Source: Charina bottae
Lineage: Eukaryota > Chordata > Lepidosauria > Squamata > Charinaidae
Assembly (NCBI GenBank): GCA_023362775.1
Contig: JALMGJ010000001.1
Location: 65,792,001-65,856,000 of the forward strand
Length of the DNA stretch: 64,000 bases
Direction of reading: 5' to 3'
Below are positions 12,097 to 25,789 of the stretch, piece after piece. Numbering within the stretch: the first letter of the stretch is position 1; every line of letters begins with the position of its first letter. Under the pieces are notes generated by a model. The model had not been told where the DNA came from. It saw only the letters and a program-made list of their open reading frames with translations, and searched no databases. The position numbers were made by a program, and so were the translations under genes.

Positions 12097-12295
12097 CAGT
12101 GGGGCAAAAAAGTATTTAGTCAGCCACCAATTGTGCAAGTTCTCCCACTTAAAAAGATGAGAGAGGCCTGTAATTGACATCATAGGTAGACCTCAACTAT
12201 GAGAGACAAAATGAGAAAACAAATCCAGACAATCACATTGTCTGATTCGGAAAGAATTGATTTGCAAATTATGGTGGAAAATAAGTATTTGGTCA
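12097..12295 (+). repeat. Tc1 terminal inverted repeat, left
   Basis: Pairs with 13501-13699 over about 199 bases with about two mismatches, both near the inner end (aaagaattgat versus ggaatttat on the comparable strand). Confidence 0.95.
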
Positions 12296-12311
12296 ATATC
12301 AAAAGTTCATC

Positions 12312-13334
12312 TCAATACTTTGTTATATATCCTTTGTTGGCAATGACAGAGGTCAAACGTTTTCTTTAAGTCTTCACAAGGTTGGCACACACTGTTGCTG
12401 GTATGTTGGCCCATTCCTCCATGCAGATCTCCTCTAGAGCAGTGATGTTTTGGGGCTGTCGCTCGGCAACACGGACTTTCAACTCCCTCCAAAGGTTTTC
12501 TATGGGGTTGAGATCTGGAGACTGGCTAGGCCACTCCAGGACCTTGAAATGCTTCTTACGAAGCCACTCCTTCGTTGCCCGGGCGGTGTGTTTGGGATCA
12601 TTGTCATGCTGAAAGACCCAGCCACGTTTCATCTTCAATGCCCTTGCTGATGGAAGGAGGTTTGCACTCAAAATCTCACGATACATGGCCCCATTCCTTC
12701 TTTCCTGTACACGGAACAGTCGTCCTGGTCCCTTTGCAGAGAAACAGCCCCAAAGCATGATGTTGCCACCCCCATGCTTCACAGTAGGTATGGTGTTCTT
12801 TGGATGCAACTCAGCATTCTCTCTCCTCCAAACACGACGAGTTGTGTTTCTACCAAACAGTTCTACTTTGGTTTCATCTGACCATATGACATTCTCCCAA
12901 TCCTCTTCTGGATCATCCAAATGCTCTCTAGCAAACTTCAGACGGGCCCGGACATGTACTGGCTTAAGCAGGGGGACATGTCTGGCACTGCAGGATCTGA
13001 GTCCCTGGCGGCGTAGTGTGTTACTGATGGTAGCCTTTGTTACGTTGGTCCCAGCTCTCTGCAGGTCATTCACTAGGTCCCCCCGTGTGGTTCTGGGATT
13101 TTTGCTCACCGTTCTTGTGATCATTTTGACCCCACGGGGTGAGATCTTGCGTGGAGCCCCAGATCGAGGGAGATTATCAGTGGTCTTGTATGTCTTCCAT
13201 TTTCTAATTATTGCTCCCACAGTTGATTTCTTCACACCAAGCTGCTTGCCTATTGCAGATTCAGTCTTCCCAGCCTGGTGCAGGTCTACAATTTTGTTTC
13301 TGGTGTCCTTCGACAGCTCTTTGGTCTTCACCAT
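12312..13334 (-). pseudogene. Tc1 transposase with one premature stop
   Basis: Transposases of this family cut and paste the element through its inverted repeats into TA sites. The frame opens with [20 protein letters not shown], a paired-like helix-turn-helix (about residues 5-50), a basic linker around [11 protein letters not shown] and a second DNA-binding region to about residue 115. The catalytic triad is visible as D153 (WSDETKVE), D244 (QHDNDPKHT) and E279 (NPIENLW), with 34 residues between the last two, so DD34E. Translation stops at codon 323 (TAA at 12366-12368, where relatives carry tyrosine). Seventeen further codons and a TGA at 12312-12314 follow in frame, giving a family-typical length of 340 if the stop is ignored. 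The catalytic core is complete; loss of the last 18 residues may or may not abolish activity. Confidence 0.93.
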
Positions 13335-13500
13335 AGTGGAGTTTGGAGTGTGACTGTTTGAGGTTGTGGACAGGTGTCTTTTATACTGATAACAAGTTCA
13401 AACAGGTGCCATTACTACAGGTAATGAGTGGAGGACAGAGGAGCCTCTTAAAGAAGAAATTACAGGTCTGTGAGAGCCAGAAATCTTGCTTGTTTGTAGG

Positions 13501-13699
13501 TGACCAAATACTTATTTTCCACCATAATTTGCAAATAAATTCCTTCCGAATCAGACAATGTGATTGTCTGGATTTGTTTTCTCATTTTGTCTCTCATAGT
13601 TGAGGTCTACCTATGATGTCAATTACAGGCCTCTCTCATCTTTTTAAGTGGGAGAACTTGCACAATTGGTGGCTGACTAAATACTTTTTTGCCCCACTG
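13501..13699 (-). repeat. Tc1 terminal inverted repeat, right
   Basis: Inverted partner of 12097-12295; see the left repeat. Confidence 0.95.
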
Positions 13700-13701
13700 T
13701 A

Positions 13702-14609
13702 TATGAACACCTGCTGGAAGAAGCCTGAACCCTGAGTAATAGCTTCATAATACATTGGTTTGTACAATATCACCAGTTATTTACAACTCTTCATCCATCA
13801 AGCACTTTGATTTAATTACTAAATATCAGTCAGTGCAAACTGAAATGTAATTTTTGTTTTTTTTTAAAAATCATGTCAGTAAAATAGCAATCAAGGCAAA
13901 ATAACACTGCCTCATCAGAATCCTGTCTTTGAACACATTCTTAAGGATATAATTAAAAACACTCAAGTACATATTTCAAAGTCATAAGTGATGGCTCTGG
14001 CCGCATGCCTACTGCAGGAAGGCTAATTACACTATAAATTAAACAGGTTTTTTGTTTGTTAAAAAAACTCCAAACATTGTGACCTTTAATAAAATTGTTT
14101 TTACAACGAGCTGTCAATAAATCACCTAAGAATGTGAGTGAGAAGAGTGTACTTTACTTCAGTGAATTTCATTAGCTCCGGTTTATTGTTTTTTGGTGTG
14201 CTATGATGTTTTTAAAATCTCAAATTTAAAGCTGAAGTCTATAAAAATGAATTCCTAAATGTTAGCCTTTCAGTCCCTGAAAATGAGCCTCTTAATTGCA
14301 GGAATTATTCAAGATGGTATACCAATATAAGTCCATAGGAAGGGTCAGACTTGACTACAATAATAGCCTGCATGGTTTACCAATCCAGGTTTGAAAGTAA
14401 ATGCCTATTTTGTCCATTCAATATCTACTTATATCTCTGTTACGAACTGGCTGGCATTCTCTTTAGTTCTCTCTCCGCATATGCCACAGTTAGCTCTCTT
14501 GAATTTGTTACCCAGAGATGATCAAAGGGTTCTCTTAAGCCTCTTGTTTTAGTTTATGCTGAAGACAAGCTTGCTGCAGATTACAAATATGAAGTTAAGC
14601 TAGAAACAA
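13702..14609. other. No gene seen
   Basis: AT-rich DNA without recognisable genes or elements. Confidence 0.5.
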
Positions 14610-14800
14610 TGGTTAAGCTCATTTTGACCAGTATACTAGAAGTGCAACCAAAGCCCAGTTTTATTCCAAGAACAGTCATGTCCTTTTGTGTAAGCCAGGA
14701 TCTCCAATCTAGAGACTTCCTTGCAAGCCAACATGCTGTTGCCTGAATTTTGTCAACTGGAAGTACACAATGCGTCCTTATACATATTTATGACAAGGCT
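14610..14800 (-). mobile_element. Dispersed LTR-like repeat, copy 2
   Basis: Matches 11785-11970 through shared blocks (attttgaccagtata, caaagcccagttt, gatctccaat, cttgcaagccaa). Its minus strand contains ggaataaaactgggc, resembling a poly(A) signal. About 2.8 kb separates the copies, but the Tc1 element accounts for much of that and no coding region links them. Confidence 0.4.
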
Positions 14801-14852
14801 AGGCAGCTGGGCCAAAGCCTTTGCAGATATCCTAGCATGACACTAATGCTAT

Positions 14853-14995
14853 TGATTGATTGAGTGAATTTATATAGCTACCGATCTCACTTGCATGCGA
14901 CTCTGGGCAGCATTCACAATTAAGATTAAAACCAAACAATCAGCATAATCCATCCATTAAAACCAATTTAAAAACTATAATAAAAAGACAGGGAA
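14853..14995 (-). mobile_element. CR1/L3-type LINE 3' end
   Basis: On the minus strand it shows the 3' hairpin region (gcccagagtcgcatgcaagt ... tagctatataaa) running into an (AATC)n tail, seen on the plus strand as attgattgattg. No coding part remains. Confidence 0.55.
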
Positions 14996-15044
14996 GAACG
15001 CAATCTAAACTATTCAGTTAGCATGTATGTAAGTTTTCATGCTT

Positions 15045-15076
15045 TTATATGTGTGTGTGTATGTGTGTGTGTGTAT

Positions 15077-15108
<32 letters not shown>

Positions 15109-15120
15109 ACACACAAACAC
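15045..15120. repeat. (TG)n/(CA)n microsatellite
   Basis: TG repeats switch at tatacaca into CA repeats, so the tract can fold back on itself. Confidence 0.95.
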
Positions 15121-16740
15121 AGCATCCATAAAGGTGATGAATGAGCTGAAGATATGAATAGCCAAGGAAATAGGAACTGATGAAACTGCTGCAAAGTAGC
15201 CTTGACTTACTGGGCCAAATGGCTCTCCTTCTCTGGACCATCTTCATAATGTCATGGTTGTGACTTATCAATGGAATGTCATGGAAAGCAATTCCAGACA
15301 AGTGGCAATCATTTCAGTTCTGCAACAGAAAACATCAGGCTACAGCTGGCTCTGTTATGGCTGAGCAGCCTACAGCCCAGCAGGTGAGGGCCTTCCTTTT
15401 CTGCCCTGGCTGGGCCCCACAGCTCAGTTGCACTGCAGTAGTTCAGCAGATTGAACTGTACTTTAAAAAACATTATGGAAGACTGATGGAAAACAAATAT
15501 CAGAGTTCTTAAATTTAGAACTCCCTGCCTCCCCACACTGCTTTTTCCCAACAGGGAACATTTTGCTCTTTTCAGAGGTATCTTTTAGAAACACGGATGC
15601 TGGAGACATTTTTATATGTTTTCCTTTATTTTCTTTCAAGAGGTTTTTTTTTCTGTTATTACTTTGGCCTAGGTATCAGACAGACTCCTATATGAGCTGT
15701 ACTCATATGTCATAATGACATAATGCACAGTAAAAGCCCAATATTAAAACAAAACCTCTTAACATTTATATACGGATGAAATAAATCAACTTTAAATTAT
15801 TTCTAAATGCTGAGAAGGGGCATTGCAGCATTGAATGTAACTATTGATAGAAAGAGGGGTAGAGAGTGAAGAGAGATAGAAATTTAGAATAAATTCATTT
15901 AGGCTACTTTGTCCCTAGGAAGAAATATGTATCAATCTTGATCTGGAGTTTTTCTTCCTGGATTCACCACTTACTGAGTGCTGACCAATTAATTTGAAAT
16001 ATCTCGCTTCAATTTCCCAGACCTGGCATATGTAGACTATTTAAAAATATATATTTGTATTCCATGTAATTTCTTTTTATAGTTTTCAGCTGCCATTCTA
16101 TTGTTCATATAGGAATAAAAGATGTGCTGTTGCAAAATGTCGATATGAGAAGGCAGACATTTTCCCTTCCTTCACTGCACACCTGATCATGATCCAACAC
16201 AACTCAATTGACTATCCCGAGTGTGCATTTCAGATGGACAAAAATTCTGCTCATTTCTTTCTCATCTAAGCAGGTAACATGTAAAAGGCTTGCTATGCAG
16301 ACAGGCAGCTTTCGTAATCATCTTGTTCTAAAATGGCACATATACAAGCTGTGCTGGTTAAAGACTGCAACAAAGAGATCTGCAAGCTGGGATGGGGGCA
16401 TGGTCTCTCTCTGCCCCTTATTAGGACAGTGATTACTTTAAAGCCATTTCAGTTGCATTGGGAGAGATTCTTTAGATTTTCCTCTTTTTTCTTTTGATGG
16501 AAATTACTGGTGGAAATTAGCATGTTTTGCAAAGAGAGGGAGACAGAGAAAAAGGAGAGAACGCTCAATACTGGAAAGTACACCCAAAGATTTAAAACGT
16601 GTTTCACACTATATCTGATGTACAATAAGCTATCACTGCAATCATAGGTCTGCCAGTTTAGAAGTCACACTGAACTCAGATTCCCCATGCTGGGTTGCAA
16701 AGGTGGGTAGCTTTTTGGTGGTAGCCCCCTTGTGAATGTC
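15121..16740. other. No gene seen
   Basis: No supported gene. The frames at 15276-15551 are short and overlap on opposite strands without recognisable content. Confidence 0.5.
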
Positions 16741-17235
16741 ACTATCAATGAGGCAGATCTAGATATTTTATAGTCTTTTCAGTGCCAGGCAAATAGGTTT
16801 TTACTCTCTTAGGTCCTTTTTAATATACAGAGTGCACCAAAAGTCAGACTCCCTAGGCCAATTATAATATGTTTTATTAATTAACATTATTTTTCCAGAG
16901 GAAATGTTACTGTACTTAGGAATGTTCAAAGGTCATGCATCAAATGCATATGGAATTGTTTAGAAGAAAATGGCAACCAATTCAAACATTTAATGTAGTT
17001 TATATAATAAATTGTCTATGGGGCCTGACTTTTGGTACACCTTGTATATTGATTCACTTATATGTATTCATATTTTCTTTTTCTATTTTATGCTGCATAG
17101 AAGCTTTTAAAATACTTCTTAACTGAACAGTAAAAGTTGCTGCTTTTTATGTTTATTTTTTTTATGCACAGGATTTTTAATTATTATATTATGTATATTG
17201 AGATTTTAAGCTACCCTGGAAAAAATTTGCTTTTG
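16741..17235 (+). mobile_element. Decayed CR1/L2-type LINE 3' end
   Basis: Contains ttttcagtgccaggcaaa, also present in the old LINE end at 35690-36050, followed by AT-rich 3' UTR-like sequence. It is interrupted by the mariner-type element at 16828-17044. Confidence 0.35.
16828..17044. mobile_element. Mariner-type miniature element
   Basis: Terminal inverted repeats of about 29 bases: CAGAGTGCACCAAAAGTCAG on the left and, inverted, CAAGGTGTACCAAAAGTCAG on the right. TA dinucleotides flank both ends (16826-16827 and 17045-17046). It is 217 bp long and has no coding capacity. Confidence 0.7.
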
Positions 17236-17613
17236 GTTTTTAATAGTAATTTTATAGTACTTTTATTAAACATTACAATTAAAAAGATAAAAACTAATAC
17301 AAACTAAGAAAAATAAAAGAATAAAAAGAAAAATAGAAAGTGCAGAAAATTTTAAAAAATGGAAAGAAAAATAGAAAAGAAAGAAAAAATAAGAATATAG
17401 TAACGAAAATGAAAGAAATATATAAAGAAATGACTTCCCCCTTCATCACAACAAATATAAACAATTTTAGTAACTTATCACCTTCTCCTAAAATACAACA
17501 AATGATATCTTCTTCCCATATCTCATCTCTTATCTATAAACAAATCCTTAAAAACTCATCATTTCTCATCATCGTCCTAGTCAGCAAAAGTCCATTAAGG
17601 GTTAGCAGAGATA

Positions 17614-17614
17614 A

Positions 17615-17694
<80 letters not shown>

Positions 17695-17733
17695 ATCTAT
17701 CTATCTATCATCATCTATCATCTATCATCTATC
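17614..17733. repeat. (TATC)n microsatellite
   Basis: GATA-class repeat (TATC on this strand) with TATCATC interruptions. Confidence 0.95.
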
Positions 17734-17736
17734 ATC

Positions 17737-17865
17737 TTCCTTCCTTCCTTCCTTCCTTCCTTCCTTCCTTCCTTCCTTCCTTCCTTCCTTCCTTCCTTCC
17801 CCTCTTCCTCCTCCTCCTCCTCCTCCTCCTCCTCCTCCTCCTCCTCCTCCTCCTCCTCCTCCTCC
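17737..17865. repeat. (TTCC)n then (TCC)n microsatellite
   Basis: About sixteen TTCC units (17737-17800) pass into about twenty TCC units (17804-17865). The tract is pure pyrimidine on the plus strand. Confidence 0.95.
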
Positions 17866-20870
<3,005 letters not shown>

Positions 20871-20914
20871 TCCTTCTCCTTCTCCTTCTCCTTCTCCTTC
20901 TCCTTCTCCTTCTT
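20871..20914. repeat. (TTCTCC)n between the two Tx1-like copies
   Basis: About seven hexamer units in the same phase as the left tract. Confidence 0.95.
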
Positions 20915-21236
20915 CCCGAGGAGCGCTGGCGGCGGCTGTGGCCGTGGCGTGAGCGGGCGCCCTCCCCGCCGCCGATCACGTGAGCGCGGCTTTCCCTGTG
21001 GGCCTTCCCGGCCGGACTGACTCTGGGGTTTTCCCAAGGATGACTTTGGTGGGCGGCGGGTTTGCCGGTGGGCGTGTGGGGGTTTTTTGTTGCGTTTCTC
21101 CAGTCCGGAGTGTTTTTTGTTGTCTTCATTCCCGTGGGCCCGGCCGCCCGTTCCCACTGGGGGCGTGCCAGGGCCGGTTGTAGGAGGGTTTTAACCAAAA
21201 AAAAATCGTGTCGTTTCCTAAAAAAATCGTGTCGTT
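20915..21236 (+). mobile_element. Second, 5'-truncated Tx1-like copy
   Basis: Repeats 20545-20870, starting at cccgaggagcgctgg, with only a handful of base changes plus small differences in the A-rich tail. It contains the end of the coding region, the stop codon, the 3' UTR and the same doubled tail unit. Because it starts and ends in (TTCTCC)n it looks like either a second insertion into the same microsatellite or a partial tandem duplication. Confidence 0.85.
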
Positions 21237-21288
21237 TCCTTCTCCTTCTCCTTCTCCTTCTCCTTCTCCTTCTCCTTCTCCTTCTTCT
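21237..21288. repeat. (TTCTCC)n microsatellite, right
   Basis: About eight hexamer units, ending in ttcttctttt before AT-rich unique sequence. Confidence 0.95.
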
Positions 21289-21847
21289 TTTGATGGTTTT
21301 CTATTCTGGTTTTCTATTTAGATTATGATTATAGTTATTTATTTCAAGATATCCAGTGGAATTTACTTTATGGGATCACATACAATTACCATCCACAAAA
21401 TAAACAAACAAATATCTGATTAAGAACACACACAAGAACATTTGTATTTGATTTATGTCACAGTTAAAATGTATTTTCTCCACAAAATGCAACCTTTAAA
21501 ACACAGTTGCCTCTTTTCTTTAGCTAAGAATCATATCTACGTATTTAAGAATTAGGAAGAACAGTGAATAACTAAGTTTCATTTTCACATTGGCCAGGGG
21601 TGTTTGGCTCATGGCAGTTTGTACTGGGATTCATAAAGCATGAACTCTTCATTTCTTTATGTATCTATTATGGAAATGAACTGCTGCTTATCATGAATGC
21701 TGTATATTAAATGTGGCATCAGAGGTAGTATGTCTCTATTTCTGCGCTAGTGACCTCCAGCATCTTCAGAACATCACCTAGCTATCCTTGCAATGATATA
21801 AAACTTGTCCACTTGACTGGTATCTTGGCACAATGATGATTGGGTGA
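21289..21847. other. No gene seen
   Basis: AT-rich DNA without a recognisable feature. Confidence 0.5.
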
Positions 21848-21855
21848 TTCTAGAG

Positions 21856-21975
21856 CAGTGTTTCTCAACCTTGGCAATTTTAAGATGTGTGGACTTCAAC
21901 TCCCAGAATTCCCCAGCCAGCATGCTGGCTGGGGAATTCTGGGAGTTGAAAAATTGCCAAGGTTGAGAAACACTG
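21856..21975. mobile_element. hAT-type hairpin miniature element
   Basis: A 120-bp near-perfect palindrome with ends CAGTGTTTCTCAACCTTGGC, flanked by TTCTAGAG (21848-21855) and CTCTAGAA (21976-21983). The TCTAGA core fits the hAT preference for nTCTAGAn targets with 8-bp duplications. No coding capacity. Confidence 0.8.
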
Positions 21976-21983
21976 CTCTAGAA

Positions 21984-22477
21984 GATGCTATAAATTGCTA
22001 ATGTGGAAAAACCCTTTGAATAACCATGGCTTGGATATTTAAATGGGAAGATGTCATTGCATTCATATTCTGCTCATTGTCTTGCTATGGTTGATTATTT
22101 TAGGAACAGAATACTGAAACAGACTGCCTGTGGTCTGATTGCAGAGGGCTCTTCTCTTCCTTTTTTCTTAGCTCTGGGCAACTGTTTAGTTTACATTCAG
22201 ATCTAGCAATACGGAAAATGTTTTTCACCAAAGTTAAGATCATGTGGTTGGGGTATTTGGGAATCTGAGAAAGGTAACTTGTTTGATTGGAAAATAATGC
22301 TTGTATTAGGAATTCAAAGCCATTTGTTTCTCATTGCTTTTTAAACAGGTCAGTTAAAAACTTTAACTGAGTTAAAAAAGCTGAATATATATAACATGTT
22401 CAGCTTGGGTAGCTTAATCTTGGGGGAGTTTTCTTGAACTGTAGTCTGACTTCATTTTTTTAAAAGTAGATTTTTAG
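21984..22477. other. No gene seen
   Basis: No recognisable gene or element. Confidence 0.5.
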
Positions 22478-22720
22478 AGCCAGGCTGGTGTAGTGGTTAA
22501 GGCATCAGGCTAGAAACTGGGAGACTGTGAGTTCTAGTCCCACTTTAGGCACAAAGCCAGCTGGGTGACCTTGGGCCAGTCGCTCTCTCTCAGCCCTAGG
22601 AAGGAGGCAATGGCAACCACTTCTGAATCTTGCCAAGAAAACTGCAGGGACTAGTCCAGGCAGTCGCCAGAAATCAACACTGACTTGAAGGCGCACACAC
22701 ACACACACACACACACACTG
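22478..22720 (+). mobile_element. tRNA-derived SINE with CA tail
   Basis: The head, ctggtgtagtggttaaggca (A box) and gtgagttctagtccc (B box), is like that of the SINE at 10543-10782. The body (ggcaatggcaaccacttctg, cttgccaagaaaactgc, gtcgccagaaatcaacac) is like that of the 5S-derived SINE at 22935-23165. It ends in (CA)n at about 22693-22718. Confidence 0.75.
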
Positions 22721-22934
22721 TAAACTAATTCCCCAAACTATTGCTTGATGCAAGGATGGAACACATGAATGATAATAATGGAATTTCATAACCACTCGTT
22801 TAGGTTGTAATTCAGATCAACACTTGTAAAGTAGTTCAACACGGTTACCTTGCAAAGATATTTGAGAGAAAAAAAGGTATGCAAAATTCATGGCAATAGC
22901 TGCTAAATGAGAGTGCCTCAATGTCTCAGCAGAT

Positions 22935-23165
22935 GGCAGAACCCAGCAACCTTTTCTGAGCTCAGAGGTTAAGCAAGTTGGCCTAATTAGTATTTGGATG
23001 AGAGACCTCCAGGGAATACTGGGACTGTAGGCTAGACAGGGGAAAACATCCCTGAAGAAGGCAATGACAAATCACTTCCTTACAGTTGTCAGGAAAACTA
23101 TAGGGGTGGGTGTGCCCATGAAGTCTCCAGGAGTCAAGTTTGACATGAAGGAGACTTAATGTTTT
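22935..23165 (+). mobile_element. 5S rRNA-derived SINE
   Basis: The segment gagctcagaggttaagca ... ttagtatttggatgagagac ... gggaatactggg ... tgtaggct follows the 3' half of vertebrate 5S rRNA, including the internal control region. The body behind it (gaaggcaatgacaaatcact, gtcaggaaaactat, tctccaggagtcaag) is a SINE body, so this is not a functional 5S gene. 5S-derived SINEs are known in squamates. Confidence 0.75.
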
Positions 23166-23750
23166 TAAATGTAAACCAATCCGATGCTCTTCAGTTGGGT
23201 CAGATGGGCATGATGGGAGTTGAAGTCCGATAGATTGGAAGGATTTTATGTCTTCCTAAATAAAAGGGCCACCATTTAGCACAGAGCAGGGATATGACAA
23301 GTCTCATTATAACACAAAACTCAATGGCTGTGTTCTGTCGGAATTTCTATTACTTTTGACCTTGATGCATTTTCCCTTCCACAATTTCTGAGGATAATGA
23401 GGTTGCAAGATGAGGCAACATGTTTTTATGTCTTCATTCCCTAGAGAAGCTTCTATTAGAGGTGGGAGCAACTTTTAGAATCTGTCATTTGAAACTACAG
23501 CAGTGGATCTGGCCAGGCTTAAAAGCAACATAATACACACCAAATACCCAATACACTATACACTATACACACAAGGAGTCAGCTGAATTATTTTGCAAGC
23601 CAACATGAATGTAGATCTTCTAATTTAGAACAGCACATTCAGCAGTCAGAAGAATTAATTAATTCTTAATTTATTTCTAGGTGTGATCCCCACTGTTCCT
23701 ATCCTAAAAGCTTAAACCATCTCGCTCCCTAAAGCAATGGTTGCCAAGAT
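23166..23750. other. No gene seen
   Basis: No supported gene; a short repeat acactatacactatacac lies near 23553. Confidence 0.5.
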
Positions 23751-23758
23751 GTCTAACA

Positions 23759-23868
23759 CTGTGTTTCTCAGACTTTAAGATGTGGGGACTTCAACTTCCA
23801 TGGCTGGCTGGGGAATTCTTGGAGTTGAAGTCTACACATCATAAAGTTGCCAAGTTTGAGAAACACTG
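23759..23868. mobile_element. hAT-type miniature element with exact 8-bp duplication
   Basis: Ends are ctgtgtttctca and, inverted, cagtgtttctcaaac. It is flanked by the exact direct repeat gtctaaca (23751-23758 and 23869-23876). It is the same family as 21856-21975 but more diverged. Confidence 0.85.
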
Positions 23869-24124
23869 GTCTAACACATGGCAGACTCATAGTTGATTCT
23901 GGATTATTAAATTGCTACAAATTGCTGTTTGAAAAAATGTAATGGAAAGAACAGATGTCTATGCTCACTCTGCAATAAATAAACACAGTGATTAGTTAAC
24001 GAGGTAGCTTCGTTTGAAGGGAATTAATAAAAGAATCTTTTTGTTTGATCAATCAGAACATTTCCCAAGCACATGCAGTCTTGCTTCATGGTTCCTTTTC
24101 ACCACATTTGAGGAAGGATATTAA

Positions 24125-25789
24125 CAAACTTTAGCCAGAAGAGATAAGGAATTATTTTTAAACAAGCAATGTGCCGAAGTGGAAAAAGACAATACAATAG
24201 GAAGGACAAGAGACCTCTTCCAGAACATTAGAAACATCGGAGGTAAATTCCAGGCAAAAATGGGTATGATCAAAAACAAAAATGGTAAGGACCTAACAGA
24301 AGCAGAAGAGATCAAGAAAAGGTGGCAAGAATATACGGAAGATCTGTATAGGAAGGATAATAATATTGGGGATAGCTTTGACGGTGTGGTCAGTGAGTTA
24401 GAGCCAGACATCCTGAAGAGTGAGGTTGAATGGGCCTTAAGAAGCACTGCTAATAACAAGGCAGCAGGAGACGACGGTATCCCAGCTGAACTGTTTAAAA
24501 TCTTGCAAGATGATGCTGTCAAGGTGATGCATGCCATATGCCAGCAAATTTGGAAAACACAAGAACGGCCATCAGATTGGAAAAAATCAACTTATATCCC
24601 CATACCAAAAAAGGGAAGCACTAAAGAATGTTCAAACTATCATACAGTGGCACTTATTTCACATGCCAGTAAGGTAATGCTCAAGATCTTGCAAGGTAGA
24701 CTCCAGCAATTCATGGAGTGAGAATTGCCAGAAGTACAAGCTGGGTTTAGAAAAGGCAGTGGACCTAGAGAGCAAATTGCCAATATCCGCTGGATAATGG
24801 AGAAAGCCAGGCAGTTTCAGAAAAACATCTATTTCTGTTTTATTGACTATTCTAAAGCCTTTGACTGTGTGGATCATAACAAATTGTGGCAAGTTCTTGG
24901 TGGTATGGGGATACCAAGTCATCTTGTCTGCCTCCTGAGGAATCTGTATAACGACCAAGTAGCAACAGTAAGAACAGACGATGGAACAACGGACTGGGTT
25001 TAAGATTGGGAAAGGAGTACGGCAGGGTTGTATACTCTCACCCTACCTATTCAACTTGTACGCAGAACACATCATGCAACGTGCTGGGCTTGAGGAATCC
25101 AAGGCTGGAGTTAAAATCGCTGGAAGAAACATTAACAATCTCAGATATGCAGATGATACCACTTTGATGGCTGAAAGCAAGGATGAGCTGAGGCGCCGTA
25201 TGACGAAGGTGAAAGAAGAAAGTGCAAAAGCTGGGTTGCAGTTAAACCTCAAAAAAACCAAGATGATGGCAACCAGCTTGATTGATAACTGGCAAATAGA
25301 GGGAGAAAATGTGGAGGCAGTGACAGACTTTGTATTTCTAGGCGCAAAGATTACTGCAGATACTGACTGCAGCCAGGAAATCAGAAGACATCTACTTCTT
25401 GGGAGGAGAGCAATGGCAAATCTTGATAAAATAGTTAAGAGCAGAGACATCACACTGACAACAAAGGTCCGCATAGTTAAAGCAATGGTATTCCCCGTAG
25501 TAACCTATGGCTGCGAGAGCTGGACCATAAGGAAGGCTGAGTGAAGGAAGATAGATGCTTTTGAACTGTGGTGTTGGAGGAAAATTCTGAGAGTGCCTTG
25601 GACTGCAAGAATGTCAAACCAGTCCATACTCCAGAAAATAAAGCCAGACTGCTCACTTGAGGGAATGATATTAAAGGCAAAACTGAAGTACTTTGGCCAC
25701 ATAATGAGAAGACAGGATACCCTGGAGAAGAAGCTGATGCTAGGGAAAGTGGAAGGCAAAAGGAAGAAGGGCCGACCAAGAGCAAGATG
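24125..25789 (+). pseudogene. BovB LINE, 5' truncated and broken, first part
   Basis: RTE-type reverse transcriptase beginning about residue 437 of the full BovB protein at 51073-54159. Visible blocks are IPAELFKILQDDAVKVMHAI, EVQAGFRKG, YFCFIDYSKAFDCVDHNK, GVRQGCILSPYLFNLYAE, LRYADDTTLMAES and SWTIRKAE. Damage includes an in-frame TGA at about 24719 before ELPEVQAGF, a one-base frameshift at about 25000 in DWV/FKIGKG, and a TGA at about 25542 after RKAE. It is interrupted at 25789 by the CR1/L3 insertion and resumes at 26781. Confidence 0.92.

Larger units (their letters stand above)
12097..13699 (-). mobile_element. Tc1-type DNA transposon, nearly complete
   Basis: The 1603-bp element begins and ends with CAGTGGGGCAAAAAAGTATT in inverted orientation and is flanked by TA dinucleotides (12095-12096 and 13700-13701), the usual Tc1/mariner target. 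The terminal inverted repeats are about 199 bp long and differ at only about two positions. It carries one transposase gene on the minus strand, broken by a single stop codon. The terminal sequence and protein match the Tc1 type common in teleost fish and known from lampreys, so transfer into this lineage is a reasonable inference. Confidence 0.95.

Noticed and set aside
12685..13353. 222-codon plus-strand frame
   Set aside because: Antisense of the Tc1 transposase, whose motifs and inverted repeats identify the true strand.
22950..23030. A functional 5S rRNA gene
   Set aside because: Only the later part of the 5S sequence is present, with many changes, and it is fused to a SINE body.
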